Positions 1-8,115 of a stretch of 63,721 bases of DNA are shown piece after piece; the first letter of the stretch is position 1, and every line of letters begins with the position of its first letter. The DNA is from Anaerolineae bacterium (GTDB taxonomy: Bacteria; Chloroflexota; Anaerolineae; Anaerolineales; Anaerolineaceae). The stretch spans positions 1 through 63,721 of the forward strand of contig DUED01000017.1 of NCBI GenBank assembly GCA_011176685.1, read 5' to 3'. Under the pieces are notes generated by a model. It saw only the letters and a list, made by a program, of their open reading frames with translations. It did not search any database and was not told the origin of the DNA. The position numbers and the translations under genes were made by a program.

Positions 1-2
1 AA

Positions 3-608
3 ACCGTGCGCGTGCAGGCAACTTATCATATCGTAGGAGTGATTGATGATAGCCAGCCCAAAGGAACAGATTTGATCGGTTCACCAGTGCTGGGCGGAGC
101 AGAAGTGCTCAAAGACCTCTTCAAACAGGGCGTGCGCATGGCGGTCAACTCGGTAGGGGGTATCGGTAATTACCAAATGCGGCTGAAGGTTTTCCAGGTT
201 TTGGCAGATGCGGGTTTCGTCTGCCCGGCTGTTGTGCATCCAACTGCGCATGTGGACCCTTCCGCACAGTTAGAAGCCGGCGTGCTGGTACTGGCACACA
301 GCTACGTGAGCGGCAACGCAAGAGTAGGCATGGGCACATTAATCAACAATTCTGTGGTTGTTTCACATGATAATGTACTGGGCGTTTGCGTAAATCTCTC
401 ACCGGGTGCCACGCTGGCTGGAGATGTTATTGTGGAGGATTTCGCTCAGATCGGCATGAACGCTACCGTGAATATCGGCCTAAGGGTTGGATGCCGCGCT
501 CTGATTGGCAATGGCGCTACCATAAAAGCCAATGTTCCAGCAGGAACGCGCGTGCCCGCCGGCAGCATCTGGCCGCTTCACATCCGGCAGGATAAGAAAC
601 TGGCCTAG
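3..608 (+). CDS. PglD/NeuD-type sugar O-acyltransferase, 5' end missing
   Basis: The protein resembles acyltransferases that acetylate amino-sugar nucleotides for surface polysaccharides. An N-terminal Rossmann-like part (IVGVIDD) is followed by left-handed beta-helix hexapeptide repeats with the family signature NNSVVVSHDN near residue 113, then GIGN-like repeats up to the C-terminus. The frame is open to the window edge and the usual first 25-30 residues with the GAGGH-type motif are absent, so the gene starts upstream and the GTG at 6 is probably not its start. The bactofilin gene follows after 15 bases. Family assignment is good; the sugar substrate cannot be read. Confidence 0.8.
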   Translation, partial: TVRVQATYHIVGVIDDSQPKGTDLIGSPVLGGAEVLKDLFKQGVRMAVNSVGGIGNYQMRLKVFQVLADAGFVCPAVVHPTAHVDPSAQLEAGVLVLAHSYVSGNARVGMGTLINNSVVVSHDNVLGVCVNLSPGATLAGDVIVEDFAQIGMNATVNIGLRVGCRALIGNGATIKANVPAGTRVPAGSIWPLHIRQDKKLA

Positions 609-623
609 GAGTTAGCAATCAAA

Positions 624-1082
624 ATGTTTCGGAAAAGTTCAAAAACCAAACCACCAAAAGCTGCGCCTATAGAGCGCATCACTTCTGTACTTGGACCGGG
701 AATCAGCTGGCGGGGCAAACTAAGCGGTAAAGGCGGCTTACGCATCGAAGGCAGCTTTGAGGGCGAAATTGGATTGAATGGCATGCTGGTGGTGGGTGAA
801 ACTGGCCGTGTGACCTGTCAGGAGGTACGTGCAAACACCGTCATTGTGGCAGGCGCTGTACGCGGCAATATCACTGCTGAGAAGCTGGAAATCCGCAGCA
901 CCGGTCGCGTGTGGGGCAACGTTACAACTATGAATTTTTCCACTGAAGAGGGTGCATTCCTGCGTGGTAAGGTGACCATGGAGGAAAAAGTGAAATTGGA
1001 TTTCAAGGAGGAAAAAGAAGAGCAGGAAAAAAGCGCCCAGCCAGCCAAGAATGACCAGGGCCAGGCAGAAACAAAGTCTTAG
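624..1082 (+). CDS. Bactofilin (polymer-forming cytoskeletal protein)
   Basis: A 152-residue protein of typical bactofilin build: a short basic N-terminal tail, a central beta-helix of short repeats (GKLSGKGGLRIEGSFEGEIG, then VIVAGAVRGNITAEKLEI), and a charged, disordered C-terminal tail rich in Lys and Glu. Bactofilins polymerise without nucleotide and serve as scaffolds for cell shape or for positioning envelope enzymes. It lies just behind the acyltransferase gene and may be co-transcribed with it. A GGAG lies about 13 bases before the ATG, a rather long spacing. Confidence 0.88.
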   Translation: MFRKSSKTKPPKAAPIERITSVLGPGISWRGKLSGKGGLRIEGSFEGEIGLNGMLVVGETGRVTCQEVRANTVIVAGAVRGNITAEKLEIRSTGRVWGNVTTMNFSTEEGAFLRGKVTMEEKVKLDFKEEKEEQEKSAQPAKNDQGQAETKS

Positions 1083-1156
1083 CGAAACGTTGGTCGTGGC
1101 GCTTATAAATGTAATGCGCAATGATCTCTATTCCTCAGTATGAGACAATATAGCCT

Positions 1157-1320
1157 TATGTCATTCTGAACAAAGTGAAGAATCTCACCTTGCTTAACTA
1201 GATTCTTCTTACTTACAGTATGCTGCGCGATCGTATAAACGTACTCATCAGAATACTTTGCAGTATGCTACGCGATTCCCAAGGGAATGCTCCGCGATGC
1301 GAGCGCAGCGCGGTGATGCA
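1157..1320. repeat. Dispersed palindromic repeats, copy A
   Basis: From 1160 the sequence GTCATTCTGAACAAAGTGAA begins a unit that continues to GATTCTTC near 1208. It is followed by two copies of a short element, CAGTATGCTGCGCGATC at 1216 and CAGTATGCTACGCGATT at 1261. The same elements recur near 12.5, 14.2-14.5 and 15.7-15.95 kb. They carry no convincing gene. They look like a non-autonomous genomic repeat family. Confidence 0.75.
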
Positions 1321-1516
1321 GGACGCACCCAACCGACTGACGGTCGCCGCGGAGGGGAGCACAGTGGAGCTGTATGCCAACGAAACCCTGCTGGAAACCC
1401 TCACCGACGCGCAACTGGATGGCGACCTGGTCGCGCTTGCTGTGATGGGGCAGGAGGGCATACGGGTGCTGTATTAATTTGACGACCTGGTCATCCAGGC
1501 ACCATAAGGGGGGCGG
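1318..1516 (+). pseudogene. C-terminal remnant of a secreted lectin/LamG-like domain protein
   Basis: The translation APNRLTVAAEGSTVELYANE, then GDLVALAVMGQEG and VLY, a TAA stop, then FDDLVIQAP and a second stop looks like the last strands of a concanavalin/LamG-type domain of the kind that ends Chloroflexota surface proteins. It has no start codon of its own; the apparent N-terminus is repeat sequence. The in-frame TAA at 1475 interrupts the expected VLYFDDLVI strand. I read it as a decayed gene end carried with the repeats. Family identity is tentative. Confidence 0.45.
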
Positions 1517-1689
1517 TTGGAAGTATAAAAAGAACCAGATGTGCCGTCCAGTATAACTTTGTAAAAAACCGCTGTCCGTTATAACCTCGCAAAACATACG
1601 GCACAACAGGGAGAGTAAAGGAGATCATAAGGGCTCTTTGGTTTTTTCATCCTGCTCTCACACAAGCTCTGGTACGGGTTAAAAATAAT

Positions 1690-1735
1690 AAAACGGGGCA
1701 GCATCTTTTGCTGTCCCGTTTTGGTTTTAGGTATT
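1690..1735 (-). terminator. Rho-independent terminator of the first cold-shock gene
   Basis: ACGGGGCAGCA (1693-1703) pairs with TGCTGTCCCGT (1709-1719) across a 5-base loop with one G-T wobble. It is flanked by T-runs on both strands, so it could work in both directions. It lies just past the stop codon of the cold-shock gene at 1749. Confidence 0.85.
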
Positions 1736-1748
1736 ATTGCAAGCCTTT

Positions 1749-1958
1749 TTAGACTACAACAACGTCTTCTGCTTGCAGGCCCTTTTGGCCCTGCGTAACA
1801 GTAAACTCTACACGCTGGCCTTCGTCCAGATTTCGGTAGCCATCACCAACGATAGCGTTGAAATGGACGAAAACATCTTCGCCTTCCGCGCGTTCAATGA
1901 ATCCGTAACCTTTGGCGCCATTGAACCATTTGACCGTGCCTATTTCTTTTTCAGACAT
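1749..1958 (-). CDS. Cold-shock protein (CspA family), copy 1
   Basis: A 69-residue nucleic-acid chaperone of the cold-shock domain family with the RNA-binding motifs KGYGFIER (RNP1) and DVFVHF (RNP2) on one OB fold. I place the start at the ATG of MSEKEIG (1956-1958) because AAAGGAG lies upstream at a good distance; the longer frame to 2009 would run through the leader. A second copy lies at 62010-62222 with the same ribosome site and a similar leader. Such proteins melt RNA secondary structure and often act at low temperature or in stationary phase. Confidence 0.95.
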   Translation of the reverse strand: MSEKEIGTVKWFNGAKGYGFIERAEGEDVFVHFNAIVGDGYRNLDEGQRVEFTVTQGQKGLQAEDVVVV

Positions 1959-2062
1959 GATTTGGAACTCCTTTCTTTGTAATATTGCCGGGCTAAGCAT
2001 GGGTTCCAAATCAAAAATTTACTCTTTGTATCAGAACTTCTGTTAATCAAGCGCTTCAGTGT
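1959..2062 (-). promoter_or_regulatory. Leader and promoter region of cold-shock gene 1
   Basis: On the minus strand a TTGATT box leads into TTAACAGAAGTTCT, then GATACA, then a conserved leader segment TTTTTGATTTGGAACCC and the AAAGGAG site. The blocks TTAACAGAAGTTCT, GATACA and TTTGATTTGGNACC all recur in the same order before the second cold-shock gene. AGAAGTTCT is itself a small palindrome and could be an operator. Promoter box assignment is approximate. Confidence 0.55.
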
Positions 2063-2137
2063 ACCAAACAATTCGATTCTTTGTGTTAACCTTTTGTTAG
2101 AATCCATCCCGGTCAGTGTTCATGGGCTGCGCTGGGA

Positions 2138-2170
2138 CAAGCAGTCAGTGAGGTAACTGAGGAACTGGGG
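2138..2170 (+). repeat. Direct repeat matching the 3' end of the HTH gene
   Basis: These 33 bases match 2719-2751 with two mismatches by eye. In the matching frame they encode QAVSEVTEELG, against QAVREVTEELG at the end of the HTH gene, and then run on to a TGA stop near 2200. It is therefore the tail of a second, lost copy of that gene, or one flank of a duplication that brought in the intact copy. Confidence 0.75.
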
Positions 2171-2227
2171 GCTAAACTCTTTAAACCCCTAATTTGTTGA
2201 CAAAAGTTGACACATTTACGTTTTTTC

Positions 2228-2254
2228 ATGATTCGTTTCTAAGGAACGAATCAT
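2228..2254. repeat. Palindrome ATGATTCGTT-N7-AACGAATCAT
   Basis: A 10-base perfect inverted repeat with a 7-base spacer, TCTAAGG. A related palindrome, ATTCGTTCC-TTA-GGAACGAAT, lies at 15582-15602 at the other end of the defence island. It sits just upstream of the promoter of the HTH gene. Function unknown; it could be an operator or a trace of a mobile element end. Confidence 0.7.
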
Positions 2255-2273
2255 AATATTTAAGAAATTGGGC

Positions 2274-2302
2274 TTGAAAAAATAGAAAAATAGTTCTATA
2301 AT
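2274..2302 (+). promoter_or_regulatory. Promoter of the HTH gene
   Basis: TTGAAA (2274-2279), a 17-base spacer and TATAAT (2297-2302) form a near-consensus vegetative promoter about 27 bases before the ATG at 2329. Confidence 0.7.
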
Positions 2303-2331
2303 GGGGTAATGAAAATAAAAAGGGGTAAATG

Positions 2332-2766
2332 ATGGCAGAAAAAAAGAGCGAGTTAAGCGACAAGCAGGAAATGGCGCTGGAGCTGGTGATCACAGGGATG
2401 ACAGATAGGGAGATCGCGAAGCGGGTGGGGGTGAGCCGGCAGTGGGTTAACACGTGGCGCAACCAGGACGCGGAATTCATGTACGCGCTGCAGCTGCGGA
2501 GGCAGATACTGCGGGAAAAGCACATGGACAGTGTGAGCCAATTGATAAAAATATCCATTGATGTTATGAGGGCGGCACTGAAGGAGGGAGACCCGCAAAC
2601 GAAACTGAAGACAGCTATGTATGTGCTGAAGATTTCGGGGTTGAAGGGTTTTATGAAGCCGGGGAAGCCGCTGAGCAGGCAAGAGATGGAAAAAGACCAA
2701 TTTAAAAACGCATTTGACCAAGCGGTCAGGGAGGTAACTGAGGAACTGGGGATAGAGAAGTATTAA
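2332..2766 (+). CDS. HTH protein of the phBC6A51 / small-terminase-like type
   Basis: A 144-residue protein with an N-terminal helix-turn-helix (MTDREIAKRVGVSRQWVNTW, about residues 23-42) and a helical remainder containing ALKEGDPQTKLKTAMYVLKI. This order matches the homeodomain-like proteins found in phage small terminases and in isolated genomic copies. No large terminase or other phage gene is near, so a packaging role is unlikely here. Two ATGs stand in tandem; the one at 2332 has the better spacing from AGGGG. A partial second copy of its 3' end lies upstream at 2138. It opens the defence island; its function is unknown. Confidence 0.65.
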   Translation: MAEKKSELSDKQEMALELVITGMTDREIAKRVGVSRQWVNTWRNQDAEFMYALQLRRQILREKHMDSVSQLIKISIDVMRAALKEGDPQTKLKTAMYVLKISGLKGFMKPGKPLSRQEMEKDQFKNAFDQAVREVTEELGIEKY

Positions 2767-2800
2767 TAATATAACCGAAAGCGGTTATATTATATTTGTT
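2766..2800 (+). terminator. Terminator after the HTH gene
   Basis: A perfect 12-base stem, ATAATATAACCG (2766-2777) with CGGTTATATTAT (2782-2793), closed by a 4-base loop AAAG and followed by an AT-rich stretch with TTTG. AT-rich but perfectly paired. Confidence 0.65.
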
Positions 2801-2924
2801 TTCAGGTTTGTGGCCAAGCTTTATACAGTGAATATGGTAGCGGGTTAAGCCGCAATGTGGTGCGACATTGTTGCATAAAAATTGCTTTACTTATATTTTA
2901 AAAAACATATAATACAGATAATAT

Positions 2925-2974
2925 ACCCGCCAAGCCTCTGTCCTTATGGATATGCTGCAATGTGGCGGGTTTTT
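2925..2974 (+). terminator. Possible terminator hairpin with long loop
   Basis: ACCCGCCA (2925-2932) pairs with TGGCGGGT (2963-2970), followed by TTTT. The 30-base loop is long for an intrinsic terminator. It may close transcription before the Abi remnant. Confidence 0.4.
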
Positions 2975-2989
2975 GAACAATAGGGATAA

Positions 2990-3130
2990 ATGAGGTACAT
3001 AAAACAACCCACAGCTTTCAATGAGCAAGTAATATTAATAATAAGCCGCGGTTTATCTGCTGATGTGGAAAAGTTAGAGAAATTTATATGTAAAGTAGAT
3101 AATTATCAATTTACAGGTAATTTATTTTGA
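2990..3130 (+). pseudogene. Truncated Abi_2 (AbiD/AbiF-type) protein N-terminus
   Basis: A 46-residue frame begins MRYIKQPTAFNEQVILIISR and continues GLSADVEKLEKFICKVDNYQ before a TGA. The pattern of Lys-Pro-x-x-x-Phe-x-Glu-Gln, a hydrophobic stretch and SRGL is what opens Abi_2 family abortive-infection proteins, which are normally about 300 residues long. Only the start remains here; the following sequence encodes another gene on the other strand. I treat it as a remnant, or less likely a short independent ORF. Confidence 0.5.
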
Positions 3131-3508
3131 TTTGCTTATTCTATATTCAATCTTCCACTCCTTATATATTTTCTTACATTCATTTTTCCAGAAGATTTCT
3201 TCATCATCTCCATTATTGAATAGCCCGAGTTTCCGAGCCAAGGAGATAAAACCCTCGCCAAGCCTCCTGTTCACACCGATTACGATGGCACTCAGCATAG
3301 GTCGATTATGTTGCACTTCATTTTCTGAAATAGTGCGAAGCAGTTCACTGATTGCGCCACCCATATAATTCCCGGCTGTTGGCAACCCCACCGCCTGGGC
3401 AATTTCCTGATACGTCGCAAATCCTTGATGCTGGGCAGCGTTGATCATGATGCTATATGCGATGTAAAATTCTTTGCTTTGACTTTGATACCATTTGGAA
3501 TTGGACAT
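3122..3508 (-). CDS. Hypothetical protein, alkyltransferase-like winged helix
   Basis: A 128-residue soluble protein with a strong ribosome site (AAAGGAGG six bases before ATG). The segment GFATYQEIAQAVGLPTAGNY followed by GGAISELL resembles the DNA-binding half of O6-alkylguanine transferase-like proteins, but the active-site PCHR motif is replaced by HNRPMLSAIVIG. It therefore probably has the fold without the transferase activity. Proteins of this type are often seen near restriction systems and other mobile genes; here it sits in the defence island. Function is not known. Confidence 0.55.
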   Translation of the reverse strand: MSNSKWYQSQSKEFYIAYSIMINAAQHQGFATYQEIAQAVGLPTAGNYMGGAISELLRTISENEVQHNRPMLSAIVIGVNRRLGEGFISLARKLGLFNNGDDEEIFWKNECKKIYKEWKIEYRISKSK

Positions 3509-3711
3509 GCATCCTCCTTTTTTATTATTAATTAATCAATTTTACAATGAACAAGTAAACATTTTCGATATTGCTTAATGGTTTTACACTGAGTTAAAAC
3601 CATTTTTATCTTTTCTTGCATGAGCTCGTAAAGCTGGCAAACCAATTTGTCAATAATGGACTGGAGTGAACAGGTTATTTTTATTTATCAGGTAAAAGCT
3701 CGTTATCTGTT

Positions 3712-3927
3712 TCAATTGAAATAACCCAAATCTTCCAGATGACGATGGGCTTCGGCTAATTCGTCTTCTGTAAATAGCGAGCGATATTTTTCATGAGATA
3801 CCACAGCTTCCATTGATTCATGCAGTAAACCCAGGAGATAAAGCTCAAATAAACCTGATTGTGGATATTTGGTTTCCAAGAGACGCTTAGCTGTCTTAAC
3901 CCTACCATATTCAGCCAGCATTTGCAT
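3712..3927 (-). CDS. Small hypothetical protein, 71 residues
   Basis: The protein starts MQMLAEYGRVKTAKRLL and ends YRSLFTEDELAEAHRHLEDL, a pattern of LFT-x-x-EL-x-x-A followed by a Leu-x-x-LGY tail that I have seen in small proteins beside restriction and other defence genes. The frame is open for 19 more codons upstream without another ATG, so the ATG at 3927 is the likely start. No enzyme motif, membrane segment or signal peptide is visible. Role unknown. Confidence 0.5.
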   Translation of the reverse strand: MQMLAEYGRVKTAKRLLETKYPQSGLFELYLLGLLHESMEAVVSHEKYRSLFTEDELAEAHRHLEDLGYFN

Positions 3928-4002
3928 GAAATAGGTTAGAAAATAGTCACGTGATTTGGCGGCGGGACAAGATGCAATGTTGTGCTATATTGTAATAAAG
4001 AA

Positions 4003-4506
4003 TTACACTGTGGCTTTCCAGTTGGTACTAAAGCCCAATGTCCGAACAAACTCGAATGTATGACACCAAGAAATACCAAAGGTATCACACACGTTTGGCA
4101 CATGTCGGTTAGCTCTTTGTTTTTTCGGCTTTGAAACTTCAGTTGTTACTACACATCTTTCATTACTACATTTCAGGGCATACGCAATAAGAAAAGGGTC
4201 TCGACCTAGATGTTCAAACTCAGAATCTGTCAAATCATCCCCATACCCTTCATTTATTACTCTAGGAGTTATTGCTAAATCTACTTCCTCGTTCAACAAA
4301 AGAGCTGTCTCCGTTTCTTCTTGCTTAGCCCATATTGCCAGATTGTCTTTTCCAATTCTAATTTCTTCATAAACCTCAATCGGTATTTTCACTTTTCCTA
4401 TTTTGCCTATATGTACAAGCCATTCCCAAAATTCAGGTACACGATCAATAGGGTAATATTTACGGTTAGCATCTATCAGAACATTAGCATCGAGCAAATA
4501 TAACAT
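4003..4506 (-). CDS. DUF4411-type PIN-domain toxin
   Basis: A 167-residue PIN-like nuclease. The first acidic residue is in LLDANVLIDANRKYY at residues 4-18, further acidic residues lie in RIGKDNL and in GRDPFLIAYA, and VVTTEVSKPKK plus the NVCDTFGI segment mark the C-terminal core of this family. Such proteins cut RNA and are toxins paired with an HTH/ImmA-type antitoxin; the partner gene ends 8 bases upstream at 4515. All core motifs appear intact, so the pair may be active. Confidence 0.85.
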   Translation of the reverse strand: MLYLLDANVLIDANRKYYPIDRVPEFWEWLVHIGKIGKVKIPIEVYEEIRIGKDNLAIWAKQEETETALLLNEEVDLAITPRVINEGYGDDLTDSEFEHLGRDPFLIAYALKCSNERCVVTTEVSKPKKQRANRHVPNVCDTFGISWCHTFEFVRTLGFSTNWKATV

Positions 4507-4514
4507 TATCCCAC

Positions 4515-5729
4515 CTAAGATATTTTCCCTGCTTTAGCAGCATGTATATTAGTTTTAAATAACTTATGCACATTTTTGGGTGCTACACCTAATACTTTGC
4601 TTGCTTTTGAAGTTGTTAATGTTCCTCCTGCCATCATCCGTTGCACAAAGGCAATAAGATTTTCTCCAAGACGATGCTTACGTACAACATAGTAAGTCGG
4701 ACCGCCTTTCTCCTCTCGAGCCTTTTTTCTTTTTTTTGCTCTTGCTTCCTGCCATAAACTTCGATAAGCCGAATTTAGCTGAAGCCAAGAATCCTTACTT
4801 ATTTTCCCTTTTAGATAAAGGTTATAAGCAACCATTGAACTGCTTAGGTTTCGAGCATTCGCAAAGTCACTAATTAACGTTTTCATTTCCTCAAAATCAA
4901 ATACATTTTCTAAATTCAAATAAACCATATCTGCCTCAGGCAACAGGAATTCACTTGCTACCTTGTTGCAGAATTGCTCAATGTCTTTTTCAGAATTTGT
5001 ACCACTTATACCAGTTTGCCCTAACCAAACATGAACAAGTTCATGGATAAGAGTAAAAGACCATGCAGCTCTTGAATCTCGGTCATTAATAATAATAAAT
5101 GGAGCAACTTCGTCTGAAAGAGCAAACCCTCGGAATACTTCAAGATCAAATGCTGTATGATGACTTCCAAGATCTCCTATAAGTAAGACAAACACACCAG
5201 CAGTTTCAACTTTTGAACGCAGATATTTGAATGCATCCTCAAGAGAGTGTTGGCTGCGAAATTTGCCTAAGTCTATATTAATTGTTTCTTTTATAGACTC
5301 CACTAACGAATTCACACCATCAGATATATTCATTGATCCGACAAATGAAAGGGGTTCGGCCTCTTCTTCATCTTCAAGAGCTGAGCGGATTATGCTTTGG
5401 CGAACTTGAATATTACGAATCAAAGTATCTACAAGTGCATTGGACGTTTCCGAGTAACCCTCTGGAAGGGTGCGGAAATCCTGCCCACGATTCCCCTTAC
5501 GGGGTGGCTCTGCCATATAAAAAACTAGAAGAGGGCGACGATACCGTTTAGCCATTTTCATAAGCATTGGTCTAGTTGGTTCTTTTTTACCAGTTTCAAG
5601 TGCAGCAAGCCGTTCAACAGATGATACACCCCTTGCTTCACGGATACCAAGTTTATGACTCGTCTCTTCAAGTGTAAGCCCTGCTGTTTCACGAGCCCAG
5701 CAAAGAATATCGGGGTTAACCTTTGGCAT
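4515..5729 (-). CDS. XRE-family HTH plus ImmA/IrrE metallopeptidase (antitoxin)
   Basis: A 404-residue protein. An N-terminal XRE helix-turn-helix (about residues 8-65, with GLTLEETSHKLGI) is followed by an ImmA/IrrE-type zinc peptidase domain with the motif HELVH at residues 229-233. Its partner toxin gene lies 8 bases downstream, the standard order for this family in which the HTH protein represses the pair and neutralises the PIN toxin. The C-terminal basic segment (KKRKKAREEKGG and following) is longer than in short ImmA proteins. Probably autoregulated, though I did not identify an operator in the AT-rich leader at 5730-5830. Confidence 0.85.
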   Translation of the reverse strand: MPKVNPDILCWARETAGLTLEETSHKLGIREARGVSSVERLAALETGKKEPTRPMLMKMAKRYRRPLLVFYMAEPPRKGNRGQDFRTLPEGYSETSNALVDTLIRNIQVRQSIIRSALEDEEEAEPLSFVGSMNISDGVNSLVESIKETINIDLGKFRSQHSLEDAFKYLRSKVETAGVFVLLIGDLGSHHTAFDLEVFRGFALSDEVAPFIIINDRDSRAAWSFTLIHELVHVWLGQTGISGTNSEKDIEQFCNKVASEFLLPEADMVYLNLENVFDFEEMKTLISDFANARNLSSSMVAYNLYLKGKISKDSWLQLNSAYRSLWQEARAKKRKKAREEKGGPTYYVVRKHRLGENLIAFVQRMMAGGTLTTSKASKVLGVAPKNVHKLFKTNIHAAKAGKIS

Positions 5730-5977
5730 AATTCGACCTTTTCATTAGGAACTTTTCAAATCTCATACAGCTACTTAGTCTCTCAACCAATCTTCAGCAA
5801 TCCACTTTGACTATATGTAGTATACAGTAAGTGAGTTGAAAATATCTTCGAATTTTGTTTTTTTCACCTTACGGCTTTTTTATAACAACAAATTTATTTA
5901 TAGAAAATAATATAGATAAATAAAAATTAGACAAATTTTAAGCTATTTATGAAGCAGATTTAATAAAACACCAACCT

Positions 5978-6613
5978 TTAAGCATTTACCTCTCTTACTT
6001 CTCCCTGATTATTTATGAACAGTACAGAAATCCCTAACCGCTTTTTAGCTTCATAAGGTAATCGTTTCCACAATCCTTGAAATTGTGGAATATCAGGTAA
6101 GGAAATGCTATATTTAGTATTTGGATCATTCATGCGTTGTAGTATTTCTCCTAAAACTGATAGAAAAAAATTCGCATTCATTTGTGTTCGTGATCCTTCG
6201 CCTTTGACCTCAATAACCCACAGCTCATTCTCTTTTTGCGCCTCTATGTCTATTCCACGTGCATTTCCCCATGCAATTTTCAATCTCCAATTCTGATTGG
6301 ATAACCACTTTTGTAAATGTTCTTTAATCCCATCTTCAGATAACGACTTCCCAATTGAACTATTCTTAATGGATAATGAAGAATGGTATGTGCTTATATG
6401 TTTTTCACTACTTAATTCAGTTAAATAATTTCCAATTAGCCCATCAGAACGCTTTTGGCGAAGAATAATATTTTTGTTGACTAAGCGATGATTAATAAAA
6501 TTTACAGGTTGTTGCGGCTTGTTTGGACCATCAATAATGTCAGTGATTTGGCGGTCGGTAAGTCCCGGTTGTTCTTTAAGTAAGTTAATAATCCTTTCTC
6601 TCCTAGTTGTCAT
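5978..6613 (-). CDS. Winged-helix plus PD-(D/E)xK nuclease-like protein, fourth gene of the RM operon
   Basis: A 211-residue protein. Residues 1-65 form a winged helix (RIINLLKEQPGLTDRQITDI), and residues 95-195 show a restriction-nuclease fold: GIDIEA with Asp122, then WVIEVKGE with Glu135 and Lys137. This is the classic Asp-Glu-x-Lys core, so catalysis is plausible. It starts 14 bases after hsdM on the same strand with a GGAGG site, so it is the last gene of the operon. It may be a modifier of, or an addition to, type I restriction. The exact target is unknown. Confidence 0.7.
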   Translation of the reverse strand: MTTRRERIINLLKEQPGLTDRQITDIIDGPNKPQQPVNFINHRLVNKNIILRQKRSDGLIGNYLTELSSEKHISTYHSSLSIKNSSIGKSLSEDGIKEHLQKWLSNQNWRLKIAWGNARGIDIEAQKENELWVIEVKGEGSRTQMNANFFLSVLGEILQRMNDPNTKYSISLPDIPQFQGLWKRLPYEAKKRLGISVLFINNQGEVREVNA

Positions 6614-6627
6614 ATCTGAGCCTCCAA

Positions 6628-8115
6628 TTATTCATCTTCTCTATTCAGTGAATTGATGATCCCCTTAAACTGCTCCAGTGCCACTTGTAAATCCTCAACG
6701 ATTTCCGCAGCTATCTCCTCTGGCGCGGGCAAGTTGTCACTATCCTCCAGACTTTTATCACTCAGCCAGAAGATATCCAGGTTGGCTTTATCGCGCGCCA
6801 TCAGTTCATCATAGGTGAATTTACGCCAGCGACCGTATGGATTTTTATCTGACCAGGTAGGTTGGCGCTGGTGGCGGTTATGTGGATTAAAGCACTCCAC
6901 AAATTCATCTAAATCAGTGCGCTTCAGAGGTTGCTGCTTGAGGGTAAAGTGCTTGTTGGTGCGGAAATCATAGATCCACAGCTCCTTGGTCCAGGGCTTC
7001 TCACTGGCGGGCTTGCGGTCAAAGAAAATGACATTGGCTTTAACGCCCGGTCGGTAAAAGATACCAGTTGGTAAGCGTAAAAGGGTGTGCAGCTCGCACT
7101 CGTGCAGCAGTTTACGGCGAACGCTTTCGCCCGCGCCGCCCTCAAACAGTACATTATCTGGCACGACCATTGCAGCTTTGGCGTGCATTTTAAGCAAGGT
7201 TTTGACATGCTGGACAAAATTGAGCTGCTTATTGCTGGTGGATGCCCAGAAATCATCGCGCACAATGGTTTGTGCTTCACGTTTGATCTCGCCCTCATCG
7301 GTCACATAGGTCACGCTGCTTTTCTTGCCAAATGGTGGATTAGTGAGTACCATATCGAAGCGCTCTCCCGGGTCAGCCACTAGACTATCAGCAACGTGGA
7401 TCGGGCTCTGACTTCCATTAGTGCCGATGCCGTGCAGGTAAAGGCTCATCACACATAAACGTGCGGTGTTATCCACGATTTCCCAGCCATGCAGTGCTTT
7501 ATGGCGCAGATGCTCCCATTGGGCTTTATCCAACGTGCCGCAGCGCTTGGCGACATAATCATACGCAGACAGCAAAAAACCACCGGTACCGCAAGCTGGA
7601 TCACATATAGCATCGCCGGGCTGTGGCTGCATGATATCCACTATAGCTTTGATCAGCGGGCGTGGGGTGAAGTACTGCCCGGCACCGGACTTGACATCCT
7701 GGGCATTCTTTTCCAGCAAGCCCTCATAAATCTCACCCTTGATATCGATATCCATGCCTAACCAGGTCTCGCTGTCGATTAACTTGATCAGGCGTTGCAG
7801 CTTGGCGGGGTCACTGATGCGGTTCTGCGCCTTGCGAAAGATAACCGGAATCAAACCAGCGCCCTTGCCCAGTTCAACTAGAAGCTCACGGTAATGTATT
7901 TCAAGCTCAGCGCCAAGCAGGTTTTTCAAGCTCTGCCAGTTATTCTTTTCAGGGATAGCACTTTCCTTACCCAACAGATTGACATTTTCATCGTCCATCT
8001 TGAGGAACAGCAAGTAAGTGAGCTGCTCGAGATAATCTCCGTAGCTGATACCATCATCGCGCAGCACGTTGCAGTAGTTATAGACGCGATCAACAATCGT
8101 AGATGATGTATTCAT
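6628..8115 (-). CDS. hsdM: Type I restriction system, DNA methyltransferase subunit HsdM
   Basis: A 495-residue N6-adenine methyltransferase. The helical N-terminal domain of HsdM (to about 140) precedes the SAM-binding motif DPACGTGGF at residues 172-180 and the catalytic motif NPPF at 259-262, typical of gamma-type adenine methylases. With HsdS it methylates the host target, and with HsdR it forms the restriction complex. Its ATG overlaps the hsdS stop codon in an ATGA, so translation is coupled. Full length and no visible lesions. Confidence 0.95.
   Translation of the reverse strand: MNTSSTIVDRVYNYCNVLRDDGISYGDYLEQLTYLLFLKMDDENVNLLGKESAIPEKNNWQSLKNLLGAELEIHYRELLVELGKGAGLIPVIFRKAQNRISDPAKLQRLIKLIDSETWLGMDIDIKGEIYEGLLEKNAQDVKSGAGQYFTPRPLIKAIVDIMQPQPGDAICDPACGTGGFLLSAYDYVAKRCGTLDKAQWEHLRHKALHGWEIVDNTARLCVMSLYLHGIGTNGSQSPIHVADSLVADPGERFDMVLTNPPFGKKSSVTYVTDEGEIKREAQTIVRDDFWASTSNKQLNFVQHVKTLLKMHAKAAMVVPDNVLFEGGAGESVRRKLLHECELHTLLRLPTGIFYRPGVKANVIFFDRKPASEKPWTKELWIYDFRTNKHFTLKQQPLKRTDLDEFVECFNPHNRHQRQPTWSDKNPYGRWRKFTYDELMARDKANLDIFWLSDKSLEDSDNLPAPEEIAAEIVEDLQVALEQFKGIINSLNREDE

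Noticed and set aside
2332-2766. Prophage start at the small-terminase-like gene
   Set aside because: No large terminase, portal, capsid, tail, integrase or lysis gene is near.
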